From NCBI RefSeq assembly GCF_000620705.1, contig NZ_KK211170.1, positions 353,938-417,937 on the forward strand: DNA of 64,000 nucleotides. The letters run 5' to 3'. Below, one piece after another: positions 1 to 7,609 of the stretch (position 1 is the stretch's first letter; every line of letters starts with the position of its first letter). The stretch comes from Nocardioides sp. URHA0020. GTDB lineage: Bacteria; Actinomycetota; Actinomycetes; Propionibacteriales; Nocardioidaceae. The notes beneath the pieces are model-generated. The model saw nothing but the letters and a program-made list of their open reading frames with translations, ran no database searches and was not told where the DNA came from. A program made the translations under genes and the position numbers.

Positions 1-73
1 ATGGCCGCCGCCCTCTGACCCGCTGACCTGTCGCCTCCGGCCGCTCGACCCGGCCAGGGGCGACGGGTCGGCG
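1..73. other. Window edge, no complete gene
   Basis: Bases 1-18 form a short frame ending in TGA at 16-18 and could be the last codons of a plus-strand gene cut by the window edge, but six codons are not enough to judge. The remainder up to the stop of the minus-strand gene at 74 shows only GC-rich spacer. Confidence 0.2.
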
Positions 74-481
74 TCACTGCTTCGCGGCGCCCCATCCGTG
101 CCACGTCTCGACCCGCAGCCACGCGCTGGTGCGGGGGCTCGTGCGGTCGGGGTAGGGGCTGCCGCCGTAGTGGATGCTCAGCCGGTCGATGTCGACGAGC
201 CCCTCGTCCGGCACCAGTCCCTCGACGTGCCCGATCAGGGAGACGTGGGTGTACCAGCTGTCCTCGTCCAGGACGGTCAGGGTGATGCGCGGATCGCGGC
301 GCAGGTGCTTGAGCCGGACCCGGGTGTCGTCCATGTTGAGCAGCACCCGGTCATCGTCCTCGAGCAGGTACCAGGTCGCCACGGAGATCGGCTGACCGTC
401 GGAGCGCAGGGTCGTCACGACCGCCGGGTTGGGCTTGGTCAGCAGGGTGCGGACATCGTCGGGGAACGGCAGCTCGGGCAT
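74..481 (-). CDS. PPOX-class split-barrel flavin/F420-dependent oxidoreductase
   Basis: A 135-residue single-domain protein that looks like the pyridoxamine 5'-phosphate oxidase-like split barrel of actinobacteria. Visible family features are the N-terminal run PAVVTTLRSDGQP, the following strand ISVATWYLLEDD, and the core KHLRRDPRITLTVLD. Members bind FMN or F420 and reduce small substrates; the substrate here cannot be read from sequence. I start at the ATG complement of 479-481 because an AGGAGG lies four to five bases upstream; the frame stays open much further upstream, but that part is low-complexity antisense of the next gene. It is divergent from the gene at 578. Confidence 0.8.
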   Translation of the reverse strand: MPELPFPDDVRTLLTKPNPAVVTTLRSDGQPISVATWYLLEDDDRVLLNMDDTRVRLKHLRRDPRITLTVLDEDSWYTHVSLIGHVEGLVPDEGLVDIDRLSIHYGGSPYPDRTSPRTSAWLRVETWHGWGAAKQ

Positions 482-565
482 GGATCCTCCTGGGGTGGGG
501 TGGACGGGTAGGCGTCCCTCGATCCTTACCCAGCAAACCCGTGGCCGCACCTCCACCGGGCTGCC

Positions 566-571
566 TAGGCT
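566..571 (+). promoter_or_regulatory. -10 element TAGGCT, leaderless start
   Basis: TAGGCT ends 6 nt before the GTG at 578. Transcription starting about 7 nt after the -10 would begin at the start codon, giving a leaderless mRNA. No -35 hexamer is clear. Confidence 0.5.
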
Positions 572-577
572 CGCCGG

Positions 578-1162
578 GTGGCAGCGCGTTGGGGGCCGGA
601 CGGCCCGCCCGAGGAGGCGTACTCCCGCGTCACCCGCGACCTCGCGCAGGTGACGGCGGGCTTTGCGGCGTACCTCGACGAGCTGCCGGGCCGGTTGACC
701 GCCGAGTTCGCCTGCCGGTCCCGGCCGCTCACCGACGCGGAGCGCGACCGGCTGACCCTCGTCGCTGGCGGACCGGGGGAGGCGGGGTACGCCGTGGAGC
801 CCGCCGACCCAGGCTGCGCGACCCTCCTGGTCGCACGCTCGGTCCACGACGGCGGGACGGCACTGACGATCGGCTTCGGCCGCGCTGCCGTGGCGTCGAT
901 GCCCTCCTGCTTCTGCGATGCGTGCGACGAGGAGTCCGTCGGGCTGATCGAGCAGGCGCAGGACTACGTCGACGTGGTGACCGGCGGCTCCCGGGAGTTC
1001 CGCCGCCGCCACCGCCCGCGCCACCCGGGCGAGGCTCTGCACGAAGGGCCCTGGCTCGAGCAGGGCTACCTCGGTGAGCGCGGCGGTGCGGCGAGCGCCG
1101 GTCCCGACGTCCGGGGTCCGCTCTTCGAGCTGGACTGGCGGGCCTGGCCGCTGCGGTCCTGA
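578..1162 (+). CDS. DUF6226-like hypothetical protein
   Basis: A 194-residue soluble protein of unknown function. From memory it resembles the actinobacterial DUF6226 family, mainly because of the cysteine-rich stretch PSCFCDACDEES near residue 110, which resembles a small metal-binding knuckle. The middle of the protein has a conserved-looking hydrophobic block (LLVARSVHDGGTALTIGFG). No signal peptide or membrane segment is visible. The GTG start fits a TAGGCT box placed 6 nt upstream, so the message is probably leaderless. No operon partner. Function should be treated as unknown. Confidence 0.6.
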   Translation: MAARWGPDGPPEEAYSRVTRDLAQVTAGFAAYLDELPGRLTAEFACRSRPLTDAERDRLTLVAGGPGEAGYAVEPADPGCATLLVARSVHDGGTALTIGFGRAAVASMPSCFCDACDEESVGLIEQAQDYVDVVTGGSREFRRRHRPRHPGEALHEGPWLEQGYLGERGGAASAGPDVRGPLFELDWRAWPLRS

Positions 1163-1230
1163 CCAGCAGGCATGGATCCGGAGCCCCCGGGGTTACCCCA
1201 GGACCAGAGTCCCCAACGAGAGGTGCCACC

Positions 1231-2247
1231 GTGCGTGCAGTCGTCTACCAGGAGACCGGCCCGTCCTCCGTGCTGCAGGTCGTCGAGCGCGACCTGCCCG
1301 AGCCGGGGCCAGGTGAGGTCCGGGTGCGCGTCGTCCGCTCGGGGGTGAACCCGACCGACTGGAAGTTCCGCGCCGGGATGATGGCCGGTCACGACGAGGT
1401 CGTGCCCGGGCAGGACGGAGCGGGGGTCGTCGACGCCGTCGGCGAGGGCGTCACGGCGTACGCCGTGGGCGACCGGGTCTGGCTGGTGCTGGCGCAGCAC
1501 GGCCGCCCGTACGGCACGGCGGCCGACTACACCGTGCAGCCGGTCGACCGGGTCGCGTCGCTGGCCGACGCGGCGTCGTACGACCTCGGAGCCAGCCTCG
1601 GCGTCCCCGCGGTGACGGCGCACCGGGCGCTGACCGCGGCGGAGGACGGACCCCACCGGCTCGGCCCCGGCACCCTCGCCGGGCGCGTCGTCCTCGTGGC
1701 CGGGGGAGCGGGTGCGGTCGGCAACGCCGCCATCCAGCTCGCCCGCTGGTCCGGCGCCACCGTGATCACCACCGTCAGCAGCGACGCCAAGGCGGCGCTG
1801 GCGCGGGCCGCGGGCGCCCACCACGTCGTCAACTACCGCGAGAGCGACGCCACCGAGGAGATCCGGACGATCGCCCCCGACGGGGTCGACATCGCCGTCG
1901 AGGTCGCGCCCGCCCAGAACATCGGGATCGACCTCGACGTGGTCAAGGTCCACGGCCTGGTCTCGATCTACGCCAACAACGGTGGCGACGAGCTGACGAT
2001 GCCGCTCCGGGCGGCCTTCGGCAAGAACCTGCGCTTCCAGTTCCTCATCCTCTACACGCTCCACCCGCACCTCGTGCAGGCGGCGGTCGAGGACCTCAAC
2101 GCCGCGGTCGCGGCCGGTGCCCTCCGGGTCGGAGCCGACGCCGGGGTGCCGCTGCACCACTACCCGCTCGAGCTGACCGCCGCCGCGCACGACGCGGTCG
2201 AGGGCGGGGCGGTCGGCAAGGTGCTGCTCGAGGTGGCAGCCGACTGA
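1231..2247 (+). CDS. Medium-chain reductase (NADPH:quinone oxidoreductase-like)
   Basis: A 338-residue zinc-independent MDR-family oxidoreductase. The N-terminal GroES-like half begins MRAVVYQETGPSSVLQV and contains the SGVNPTDWKFR segment typical of quinone reductases. The Rossmann half carries AGGAGAVGNAAIQLAR near residues 155-170, the NADPH-binding glycine motif. The structural and catalytic cysteines of alcohol dehydrogenases are absent, which argues for a quinone or enone reductase. The GTG start has a GAGAGG-like ribosome site about 7 nt upstream. It stands alone between unrelated genes; the substrate is unknown. Confidence 0.8.
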   Translation: MRAVVYQETGPSSVLQVVERDLPEPGPGEVRVRVVRSGVNPTDWKFRAGMMAGHDEVVPGQDGAGVVDAVGEGVTAYAVGDRVWLVLAQHGRPYGTAADYTVQPVDRVASLADAASYDLGASLGVPAVTAHRALTAAEDGPHRLGPGTLAGRVVLVAGGAGAVGNAAIQLARWSGATVITTVSSDAKAALARAAGAHHVVNYRESDATEEIRTIAPDGVDIAVEVAPAQNIGIDLDVVKVHGLVSIYANNGGDELTMPLRAAFGKNLRFQFLILYTLHPHLVQAAVEDLNAAVAAGALRVGADAGVPLHHYPLELTAAAHDAVEGGAVGKVLLEVAAD

Positions 2248-2293
2248 CCGCCGGCGGGCGGCGCTGCAACCGGCCGCGTGGTTGAGTGGTCGC

Positions 2294-2485
2294 ATGGCCA
2301 AGCCGCTGTGGGTCGTCGTGGGTGTCGTCCTGGTGCTCCTCGGGCTGCTGTGGACCCTGCAGGGGATCGGCGTCATCGAGGGCAGCTCGATGAGCGGCAC
2401 GACGACCTGGTCGATCATCGGCCCGATCGTGCTGCTGGTCGGTGCGGTCCTCACCTCGGTCGGCATTCGTGGGCGCAGACCCTGA
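2294..2485 (+). CDS. Small two-helix membrane protein
   Basis: A 63-residue protein with two predicted membrane helices, PLWVVVGVVLVLLGLLW at the N-terminus and WSIIGPIVLLVGAVLTSVG near the C-terminus, joined by a short polar loop. I start at the ATG (2294) rather than the upstream TTG at 2282. Its 3' end overlaps the start of the molybdopterin oxidoreductase, so the two are probably translated together. It may be an accessory or assembly subunit of that membrane redox set, but this rests on position alone. Confidence 0.6.
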   Translation: MAKPLWVVVGVVLVLLGLLWTLQGIGVIEGSSMSGTTTWSIIGPIVLLVGAVLTSVGIRGRRP

Positions 2486-3155
2486 CGGCGCGCCCGTCGG
2501 GCGCCGGGTCGTCCTCGGGCTCCTCGGGCTCGGCGCCCTCGGTGTCGTGGCCGGCAGCAAGGTGCAGCAGGGGCTGAGCGAGCTGCTCGCCCCGATCCAG
2601 CTGCGCGACCCGACCGGCTTCACCTCGCTGGTCCCGCTCGGCAACACCTGGCGCTACTACTCCGTCACCGGCGCGGTCGCGCCGCGCGACGCCACGTCGT
2701 ACGCGCTGAAGGTCTCCGGCCTGGTCGAGCGACCCACGACGTACGCGCTGGCCGACCTGGAGGCGCTGCCGCAGCTGTCCTTCACCGACACCTTCCAGTG
2801 CGTGACCGGCTGGCATGTCCCCGACGTGCCGTGGACCGGCGTGCGCCTCTCGGACTTGCTCGACCGCGCGGCACCGACCGACGCGGCGGTGGGTGTCCGG
2901 ATGCGCTCCTTCGACGGCGTCTACTCGGTCAACATGACGCTCGACCAGGCCCGCGCCGACGACGTCGTCGTCGCGCTGGCGATGTACGGCAAGCCGGTGA
3001 CCCACGACCACGGCGGCCCCGTGCGGATCTACTCCGGGTCGATGTACGGCTACAAGAGCACCAAGTGGCTCTCCGAGATCGAGGTGACCGCCACCAACGA
3101 CCCGGGCTACTGGGAGGACCGCGGCTATCCGCTCGACGGGTTCATCGGTGAGTGA
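2469..3155 (+). CDS. Tat-exported molybdopterin-dependent oxidoreductase (sulfite oxidase fold)
   Basis: A protein of about 228 residues in the sulfite-oxidase/MsrP (YedY) fold. The N-terminus has a twin-arginine motif followed by a hydrophobic stretch (GRRVVLGLLGLGALGVV), so it is probably exported folded by Tat. Cys111 in TFQCVTGWHVPDVPWTG is the expected molybdenum ligand, and the conserved RIYSGSMYGYKSTKW block follows near the C-terminus. Start choice is uncertain: GTG at 2469 places the Tat motif close to the N-terminus, while GTG at 2442 would add nine residues. It is flanked by a small membrane protein and a cytochrome b, suggesting quinone-linked periplasmic reduction or oxidation; the substrate is unknown. 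Confidence 0.8.
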   Translation: MGADPDGAPVGRRVVLGLLGLGALGVVAGSKVQQGLSELLAPIQLRDPTGFTSLVPLGNTWRYYSVTGAVAPRDATSYALKVSGLVERPTTYALADLEALPQLSFTDTFQCVTGWHVPDVPWTGVRLSDLLDRAAPTDAAVGVRMRSFDGVYSVNMTLDQARADDVVVALAMYGKPVTHDHGGPVRIYSGSMYGYKSTKWLSEIEVTATNDPGYWEDRGYPLDGFIGE

Positions 3156-3777
3156 GTCCCTCGACCGGTTCGCGCCCGCCGAGCGACTGGTGCACCGGCT
3201 GGTGGCGATCCTGATGGGGATCTGCCTGGTCACCGCCGTGATCCTCTACAACGGCTCGATCATGATGGCGGTCGGCCACCGCCACCTCGTCGAGACCGTC
3301 CACGTCTGGAGCGGTCTGGCGCTGCCGGTGCCGATGATCGCCGGGGCACTGTCGGCGGCGTACCGCTCCGACGTGCGCCGGCTCAACCGGTTCACCCCCG
3401 CCGACTGGCGCTGGCTGCGCAGCCGCAGCCGCCGCGACGGCGCGATCCGGGTCGGCAAGTTCAACGCCGGGCAGAAGGTCAACTCGTGGCTGGTGGCCGG
3501 CTCCACCGGCGTGCTGCTCGGCACCGGCGTCGTCATGTACTGGACCGGGCTGGTGCGGCTCTCCTGGCGCTCGGGCGCGACCTTCGTGCACGACTGGTCC
3601 GCGCTCGGGCTCGGACTGCTGGTCCTGGGTCACATCGCGTACGCCGTGCGCGACCCCGAGGCGCGTCGCGGGATGCGCACCGGACGGGTGTCGAGCCGCT
3701 GGGCGCGCGCCGAGCACGCCGCCTGGGCGGAAGAGCTGCAGGGCGGTGCGCGCGAGGTTTTGCCTCCGTCACCTTGA
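3148..3777 (+). CDS. Cytochrome b/b6-type membrane subunit
   Basis: A 209-residue integral membrane protein with four likely helices (RLVAILMGICLVTAVIL, then WSGLALPVPMIAGAL, then WLVAGSTGVLLGTGVVM, then WSALGLGLLVLGHIAYAV). Histidines in or beside helices (HRL, HRHLVETVHVW, VHDW, LGHIAYA) are suited to ligate two b haems, as in formate dehydrogenase gamma and MsrQ-like subunits. The GTG start overlaps the end of the molybdopterin enzyme by 8 nt, implying coupled translation. It is probably the membrane anchor and electron conduit between the quinone pool and that enzyme. Confidence 0.75.
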   Translation: MSESLDRFAPAERLVHRLVAILMGICLVTAVILYNGSIMMAVGHRHLVETVHVWSGLALPVPMIAGALSAAYRSDVRRLNRFTPADWRWLRSRSRRDGAIRVGKFNAGQKVNSWLVAGSTGVLLGTGVVMYWTGLVRLSWRSGATFVHDWSALGLGLLVLGHIAYAVRDPEARRGMRTGRVSSRWARAEHAAWAEELQGGAREVLPPSP

Positions 3778-3831
3778 GCGACGGGCGTCGCGGCCGATGT
3801 GACTGGGGGCACGCCAGCCGAGGAGGTCGCC

Positions 3832-4668
3832 ATGGGCACCCAGCACCGCGACATCTTCGTGCTGTCCGGGGGCGGCTCCCGCGGGGCCGGCCAGGTCGGG
3901 ATGCTCCGTGTGCTGCTGGCCGCGGGGATCCGGCCCGACCTGATGGTCGCCGGCTCGGTCGGCTCGCTCAACGCCTGCTTCCTGGCGGTCGATCCCACCC
4001 CCGCGCGGGCCGACGAGCTGGCCCGCGTGTGGGCGTCGATGACGGCGGCCACGCTGACCGGTCGGCGCCGGTCCGTGGTCGGCAACGTCGCCCGGCTCCG
4101 GCCCTATCTCTTCTCCAACGACGCGCTTCGGCGCCTGGTCGACCGGCTGGTCCCGACCGACCGCCTCGAGGACCTGTCCGTGCCGGTCCGCGTGGCCACC
4201 ACCGACCTGCTGACCGGTGGCCCGGTGCACCACGACGTCGGACTCCTCGCCGACGTGCTGTGCGCCTCCGCGGCGCTGCCGGGGCTGCTGCCGCCGGTGC
4301 TGCTCGGCCCGCCCGGCGCCGAGCGGGCCCACGTGGACGCGGGCGTGGCGGAGAACCTGCCGCTGACCGGCGCCGCGGACCTCGCCCGGCCGGGTGACCG
4401 GGTGTGGGTGCTCGACGTGACGAAGCGTCCCGGACAGCTGCGGCACCTCCGGACCCCGCTCGACGTGCTGGTCGCGGCGCTGGCCGGCTCGATCACCAAC
4501 CGCCCCGTCACCGCCTTCGCCCCCGGGGTCCGCGTGCTGCCCGTCAAGCTGGACGAGGCGTACGACTGCGGGCCGGTCTTCGACTTCAGCCACACCGCGG
4601 CGCTGGTCCGGATGGGCGAGGAGGCGGCGGCCACCGCGCTCGCCGTCCCGGTGCTGTCCGCCGGCTGA
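3832..4668 (+). CDS. Patatin-like phospholipase family protein
   Basis: A 278-residue alpha/beta hydrolase of the patatin family, whose members release fatty acids from lipids through a Ser-Asp dyad. The oxyanion loop is LSGGGSRGAGQVG near residues 11-23. The nucleophile is Ser42 in AGSVGSLNA: the usual GxSxG is changed to AxSxG-like (Ala in place of the first Gly). The catalytic Asp lies in VDAGVAENLPL, in place of the usual DGG/DGA. An AGGAGG at 3821-3826 fixes the ATG at 3832. Cytoplasmic by appearance, with no signal peptide. Next gene is the pyr operon with its own promoter. Confidence 0.8.
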   Translation: MGTQHRDIFVLSGGGSRGAGQVGMLRVLLAAGIRPDLMVAGSVGSLNACFLAVDPTPARADELARVWASMTAATLTGRRRSVVGNVARLRPYLFSNDALRRLVDRLVPTDRLEDLSVPVRVATTDLLTGGPVHHDVGLLADVLCASAALPGLLPPVLLGPPGAERAHVDAGVAENLPLTGAADLARPGDRVWVLDVTKRPGQLRHLRTPLDVLVAALAGSITNRPVTAFAPGVRVLPVKLDEAYDCGPVFDFSHTAALVRMGEEAAATALAVPVLSAG

Positions 4669-4710
4669 GAATCGCCGCAGCCCGACTCGCCCGACCGTCG
4701 TCGCCGCGGG

Positions 4711-4716
4711 TAGGGT
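4711..4716 (+). promoter_or_regulatory. pyr operon -10 element TAGGGT
   Basis: TAGGGT fits the actinobacterial TAnnnT -10 box. Transcription would start near 4723, giving a leader of about 57 nt that contains the PyrR-binding hairpin. No convincing -35 is visible. Confidence 0.5.
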
Positions 4717-4731
4717 GACTCCCGATCGACA

Positions 4732-4768
4732 TCCTTTAACGAGCCGTCCCGTGAGGCGGAGAAGGAGG
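4732..4768 (+). promoter_or_regulatory. PyrR-binding RNA element overlapping the pyrR ribosome site
   Basis: The hairpin centred on TCCCGTGAGGC (4747-4757) matches the PyrR-binding loop pattern UCCNGNGAGGY known from Bacillus. CCG at 4744-4746 pairs with CGG at 4757-4759. The strong ribosome site GAAGGAGG (4761-4768) follows directly, and TCCTT at 4732-4736 can pair with AAGGA at 4762-4766, closing an outer helix that hides the ribosome site. This supports translational repression by PyrR-UMP, as described for mycobacterial pyr operons, not the terminator-based attenuation of Bacillus. Confidence 0.8.
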
Positions 4769-4779
4769 TCTCAGCACTG

Positions 4780-5355
4780 GTGTGTGCTCAGCCTGCCCCC
4801 GAACCTGCGAGTGACGGCCGCGTCGTCCTCGATGCCCGTGACATCACCCGGGCCCTGACTCGGATCTCCCACGAGATCCTCGAGCGCAACCGCGGGGCGG
4901 GGGACCTGGTCCTCCTCGGCATCCCCAGCCGCGGCGTGCCTCTCGCCCAGCGGATCGCCGAGCGGATGGCCGCCGTGGAGGGGTACGACGTCCCGGTCGG
5001 CTCAGTCGACGTGACGATGTACCGCGACGACCTGCGGATGAAGCCCGCGCGGGCGCTGCTCCCGACGCAGATCCCCGCCGGTGGCATCGACGGCAAGGTG
5101 GTCGTCCTGGTCGACGACGTGCTCTTCTCCGGGCGCACCATCCGGGCCGCGCTCGACGCCCTCAACGACATCGGCCGGCCCAAGGCGGTGCGACTCGCGG
5201 TGCTGGTCGACCGCGGCCACCGTGAGCTGCCGATCCGCGCCGACTTCGTCGGCAAGAACCTGCCGACCTCGCTGGTCGAGCGGGTCAGGGTCACCCTGGC
5301 CGGCGTCGACGACACCGACGCCGTCACGATCCAGGGAGTGGTGGGGCAGTCGTGA
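4780..5355 (+). CDS. pyrR: Bifunctional pyr operon regulator / uracil phosphoribosyltransferase PyrR
   Basis: A 191-residue phosphoribosyltransferase-fold protein. It binds the pyr leader RNA when UMP is high and can also convert uracil plus PRPP to UMP. The PRPP-binding signature VVVLVDDVLFSGRTIRAAL lies near residues 105-125, and the family segment LVLLGIPSRGVPLA near residue 45. The GTG at 4780 is 11 nt after GAAGGAGG. It is the first gene of pyrR-B-C-carA-carB-pyrD; its 3' end overlaps pyrB by 4 nt. The RNA element upstream suggests it controls its own translation and that of the operon. Confidence 0.93.
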   Translation: MCAQPAPEPASDGRVVLDARDITRALTRISHEILERNRGAGDLVLLGIPSRGVPLAQRIAERMAAVEGYDVPVGSVDVTMYRDDLRMKPARALLPTQIPAGGIDGKVVVLVDDVLFSGRTIRAALDALNDIGRPKAVRLAVLVDRGHRELPIRADFVGKNLPTSLVERVRVTLAGVDDTDAVTIQGVVGQS

Positions 5356-6308
5356 AGCGCCACCTCCTCAGCGCGGCCGACCTGAGCCGCGACGATGCCG
5401 AGCTGGTCCTCACGACCGCCGACGAGATGCGGTCCCTGGCGGACCGGCCGATCAAGAAGCTGCCCGCGCTGCGCGGCCGCACCGTGGTCAACCTCTTCTT
5501 CGAGGACTCGACCCGCACCCGGATCTCCTTCGAGGCGGCCGCCAAGCGGCTCAGCGCGGACGTCATCAACTTCTCCGCCAAGGGCTCGAGCCTGTCCAAG
5601 GGCGAGAGCCTCAAGGACACCGCCCTCACCCTGGAGGCCATGGGCGCCGACGCGGTCGTCGTGCGCCACGGGTCCAGCGGCGCGCCGCACCTGCTGGCGC
5701 ACTCCGGCTGGGTCCGCTCCAGCGTCGTCAACGCCGGCGACGGCACCCACGAGCACCCGACGCAGGCGCTGCTCGACGCGTTCACGATGTGGAAGCACCT
5801 GGGCGAGTCGAGGCCGGGCGGTCTCGAGGGGCGCAAGGTGGCGATCGTCGGCGACGTCCTGCACAGCCGGGTGGCGCGCTCCAACGCGCTGCTGCTGCGC
5901 ACCCTCGGCGCCGAGGTGACCCTGGTCGCGCCGCCGACCCTGCTGCCGGTCGGCATCGAGGGCTGGCCGGTCGAGACGTCGTACGACCTGGACTCGGTGC
6001 TGCCCAAGGCGGACGCCGTGATGATGCTGCGGGTCCAGCGCGAGCGGATGCACGGCGGGTTCTTCCCGACCGCGCGGGAGTACTCACGCCGCTACGGCCT
6101 CGACGGCAAGCGGATGGCGATGCTCCAGGACCACACGATCGTGATGCACCCCGGCCCGATGGTCCGGGGGATGGAGATCACCGCGGACGTCGCCGACAGC
6201 GACCGCTCGGTGATCGTCGAACAGGTCACCAACGGCGTCGCCGTGCGGATGGCCGTCCTGTACCTGCTGCTCGGTGGGTCCGAGCCCTCGATCGGAGAGA
6301 CCGAATGA
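5352..6308 (+). CDS. pyrB: Aspartate carbamoyltransferase catalytic subunit
   Basis: A 318-residue enzyme joining carbamoyl phosphate and L-aspartate to N-carbamoyl-aspartate, the committed pyrimidine step. The carbamoyl-phosphate loop is canonical (EDSTRTRISFE, near residue 55), as are the HPTQ of GTHEHPTQALLDA near residue 135 and HPGPM near the C-terminus. It starts with GTG inside the pyrR stop (GTGA, 4-nt overlap) and itself overlaps pyrC by 4 nt. No regulatory pyrI gene is present, as expected for Gram-positive bacteria. Compare with the altered equivalent loop of argF in this window. Confidence 0.95.
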   Translation: MKRHLLSAADLSRDDAELVLTTADEMRSLADRPIKKLPALRGRTVVNLFFEDSTRTRISFEAAAKRLSADVINFSAKGSSLSKGESLKDTALTLEAMGADAVVVRHGSSGAPHLLAHSGWVRSSVVNAGDGTHEHPTQALLDAFTMWKHLGESRPGGLEGRKVAIVGDVLHSRVARSNALLLRTLGAEVTLVAPPTLLPVGIEGWPVETSYDLDSVLPKADAVMMLRVQRERMHGGFFPTAREYSRRYGLDGKRMAMLQDHTIVMHPGPMVRGMEITADVADSDRSVIVEQVTNGVAVRMAVLYLLLGGSEPSIGETE

Positions 6309-7609
6309 CCAGCACCACCGCCTACTGGGTCCGCGGAGTCCGGATCCTCGACGGCGACCCGACCGACCTGGTGATCGCCAACGGCGCCGTCTGGGGCATC
6401 GGCGTCCGGCCGGAGGAGGGCGCCCACCAGGAGGTCGTCGAGGTCGACGGCACCGGGCTGGTCGCCCTGCCCGGCCTGGTGGACCTGCACACGCACCTGC
6501 GCGAGCCGGGCCGCGAGGACGCCGAGACGGTCGACTCCGGCACCCGGGCCGCGGCGCTGGGCGGCTTCACGGCCGTCTTCGCGATGGCCAACACCGAGCC
6601 GGTGGCCGACACCGCCGGCGTCGTCGAGCAGGTCTGGCGGCTCGGTCGCGAGGCCGGGCACTGCGACGTCTACCCGGTCGGCGCCGTCACCGTCGGGCTG
6701 GGCGGCGAGCGCCTCGCCGAGCTGGGCGCGATGGCCGACTCGGCCGCCGGCGTCCGGGTCTTCTCCGACGACGGCAAGTGCGTGAGCGACGCGGTCCTGA
6801 TGCGCCGCGCGCTCGAGTACGTCAAGGCGTTCGACGGCGTGATCGCCCAGCACGCCCAGGAGCCACGGCTGACCGAGGGCGCGCAGATGAACGAGGGCGA
6901 GCTCTCCGGGCGTCTCGGGCTGGCCGGCTGGCCCGCGGTCGCCGAGGAGGCGATCATCGCCCGTGACTGCCTGCTCGCCGCGCACGTCGGCTCGCGCCTG
7001 CACGTCTGCCACGTCTCCACCGCCGGCTCGGTCGAGATCGTGCGCTGGGCCAAGAGCAAGGGCTGGGCCGTGACCGCCGAGGCCTGCCCGCACCACCTGC
7101 TGCTCACCGACGAGCTGGCCGCGACGTACGACCCGATCTACAAGGTCAACCCGCCGCTGCGCTCGCAGAGCGACGTCGAGGCGCTCCGTGCGGGACTGGC
7201 CGACGGCACCATCGACATCGTCGCCACCGACCACGCGCCGCACCCCCACGAGGACAAGGACTGCGAGTGGGCGGCGGCCGCCTTCGGGATGCTCGGCCTC
7301 GAGACCGCGCTGTCGATCGTGCAGCACACCATGGTCGACGCCGGTCTGCTCGACTGGGCCGGTGTCGCCGAGCGGATGTCCTACGCCCCGGCCCGGATCG
7401 GCCGCGCCACCGACCACGGGCAGCCGATCCAGGTCGGAGCGGCGGCCAACATCGTGCTCTACGACCCGGCGGCGACCCGGAACGTCGACCCGACGGAGTC
7501 GGCGAGCCTGAGCCGCAACACGCCGTACCGCGGGATGGAGCTGCCCGGCCGCGTGGTCGCGACGTTCCTGCGGGGCAGGCCCACCGTGCTCGACGGGAAG
7601 CTCGCCTGA
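6305..7609 (+). CDS. pyrC: Dihydroorotase
   Basis: A 434-residue amidohydrolase that cyclises carbamoyl-aspartate to dihydroorotate. Metal-binding motifs are the early HTHLREPG near residue 63, the ACPHHLLLTD and CHVSTAGS histidines, and the late catalytic DHAPHPHEDK near residue 305. Length and motifs fit the class I dihydroorotase of actinobacteria. The ATG overlaps the pyrB stop (ATGA), and the stop overlaps the carA start (TGATG). Unlike mycobacteria, as I remember their layout, no small membrane-protein gene separates pyrC from carA. Confidence 0.95.
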   Translation: MTSTTAYWVRGVRILDGDPTDLVIANGAVWGIGVRPEEGAHQEVVEVDGTGLVALPGLVDLHTHLREPGREDAETVDSGTRAAALGGFTAVFAMANTEPVADTAGVVEQVWRLGREAGHCDVYPVGAVTVGLGGERLAELGAMADSAAGVRVFSDDGKCVSDAVLMRRALEYVKAFDGVIAQHAQEPRLTEGAQMNEGELSGRLGLAGWPAVAEEAIIARDCLLAAHVGSRLHVCHVSTAGSVEIVRWAKSKGWAVTAEACPHHLLLTDELAATYDPIYKVNPPLRSQSDVEALRAGLADGTIDIVATDHAPHPHEDKDCEWAAAAFGMLGLETALSIVQHTMVDAGLLDWAGVAERMSYAPARIGRATDHGQPIQVGAAANIVLYDPAATRNVDPTESASLSRNTPYRGMELPGRVVATFLRGRPTVLDGKLA

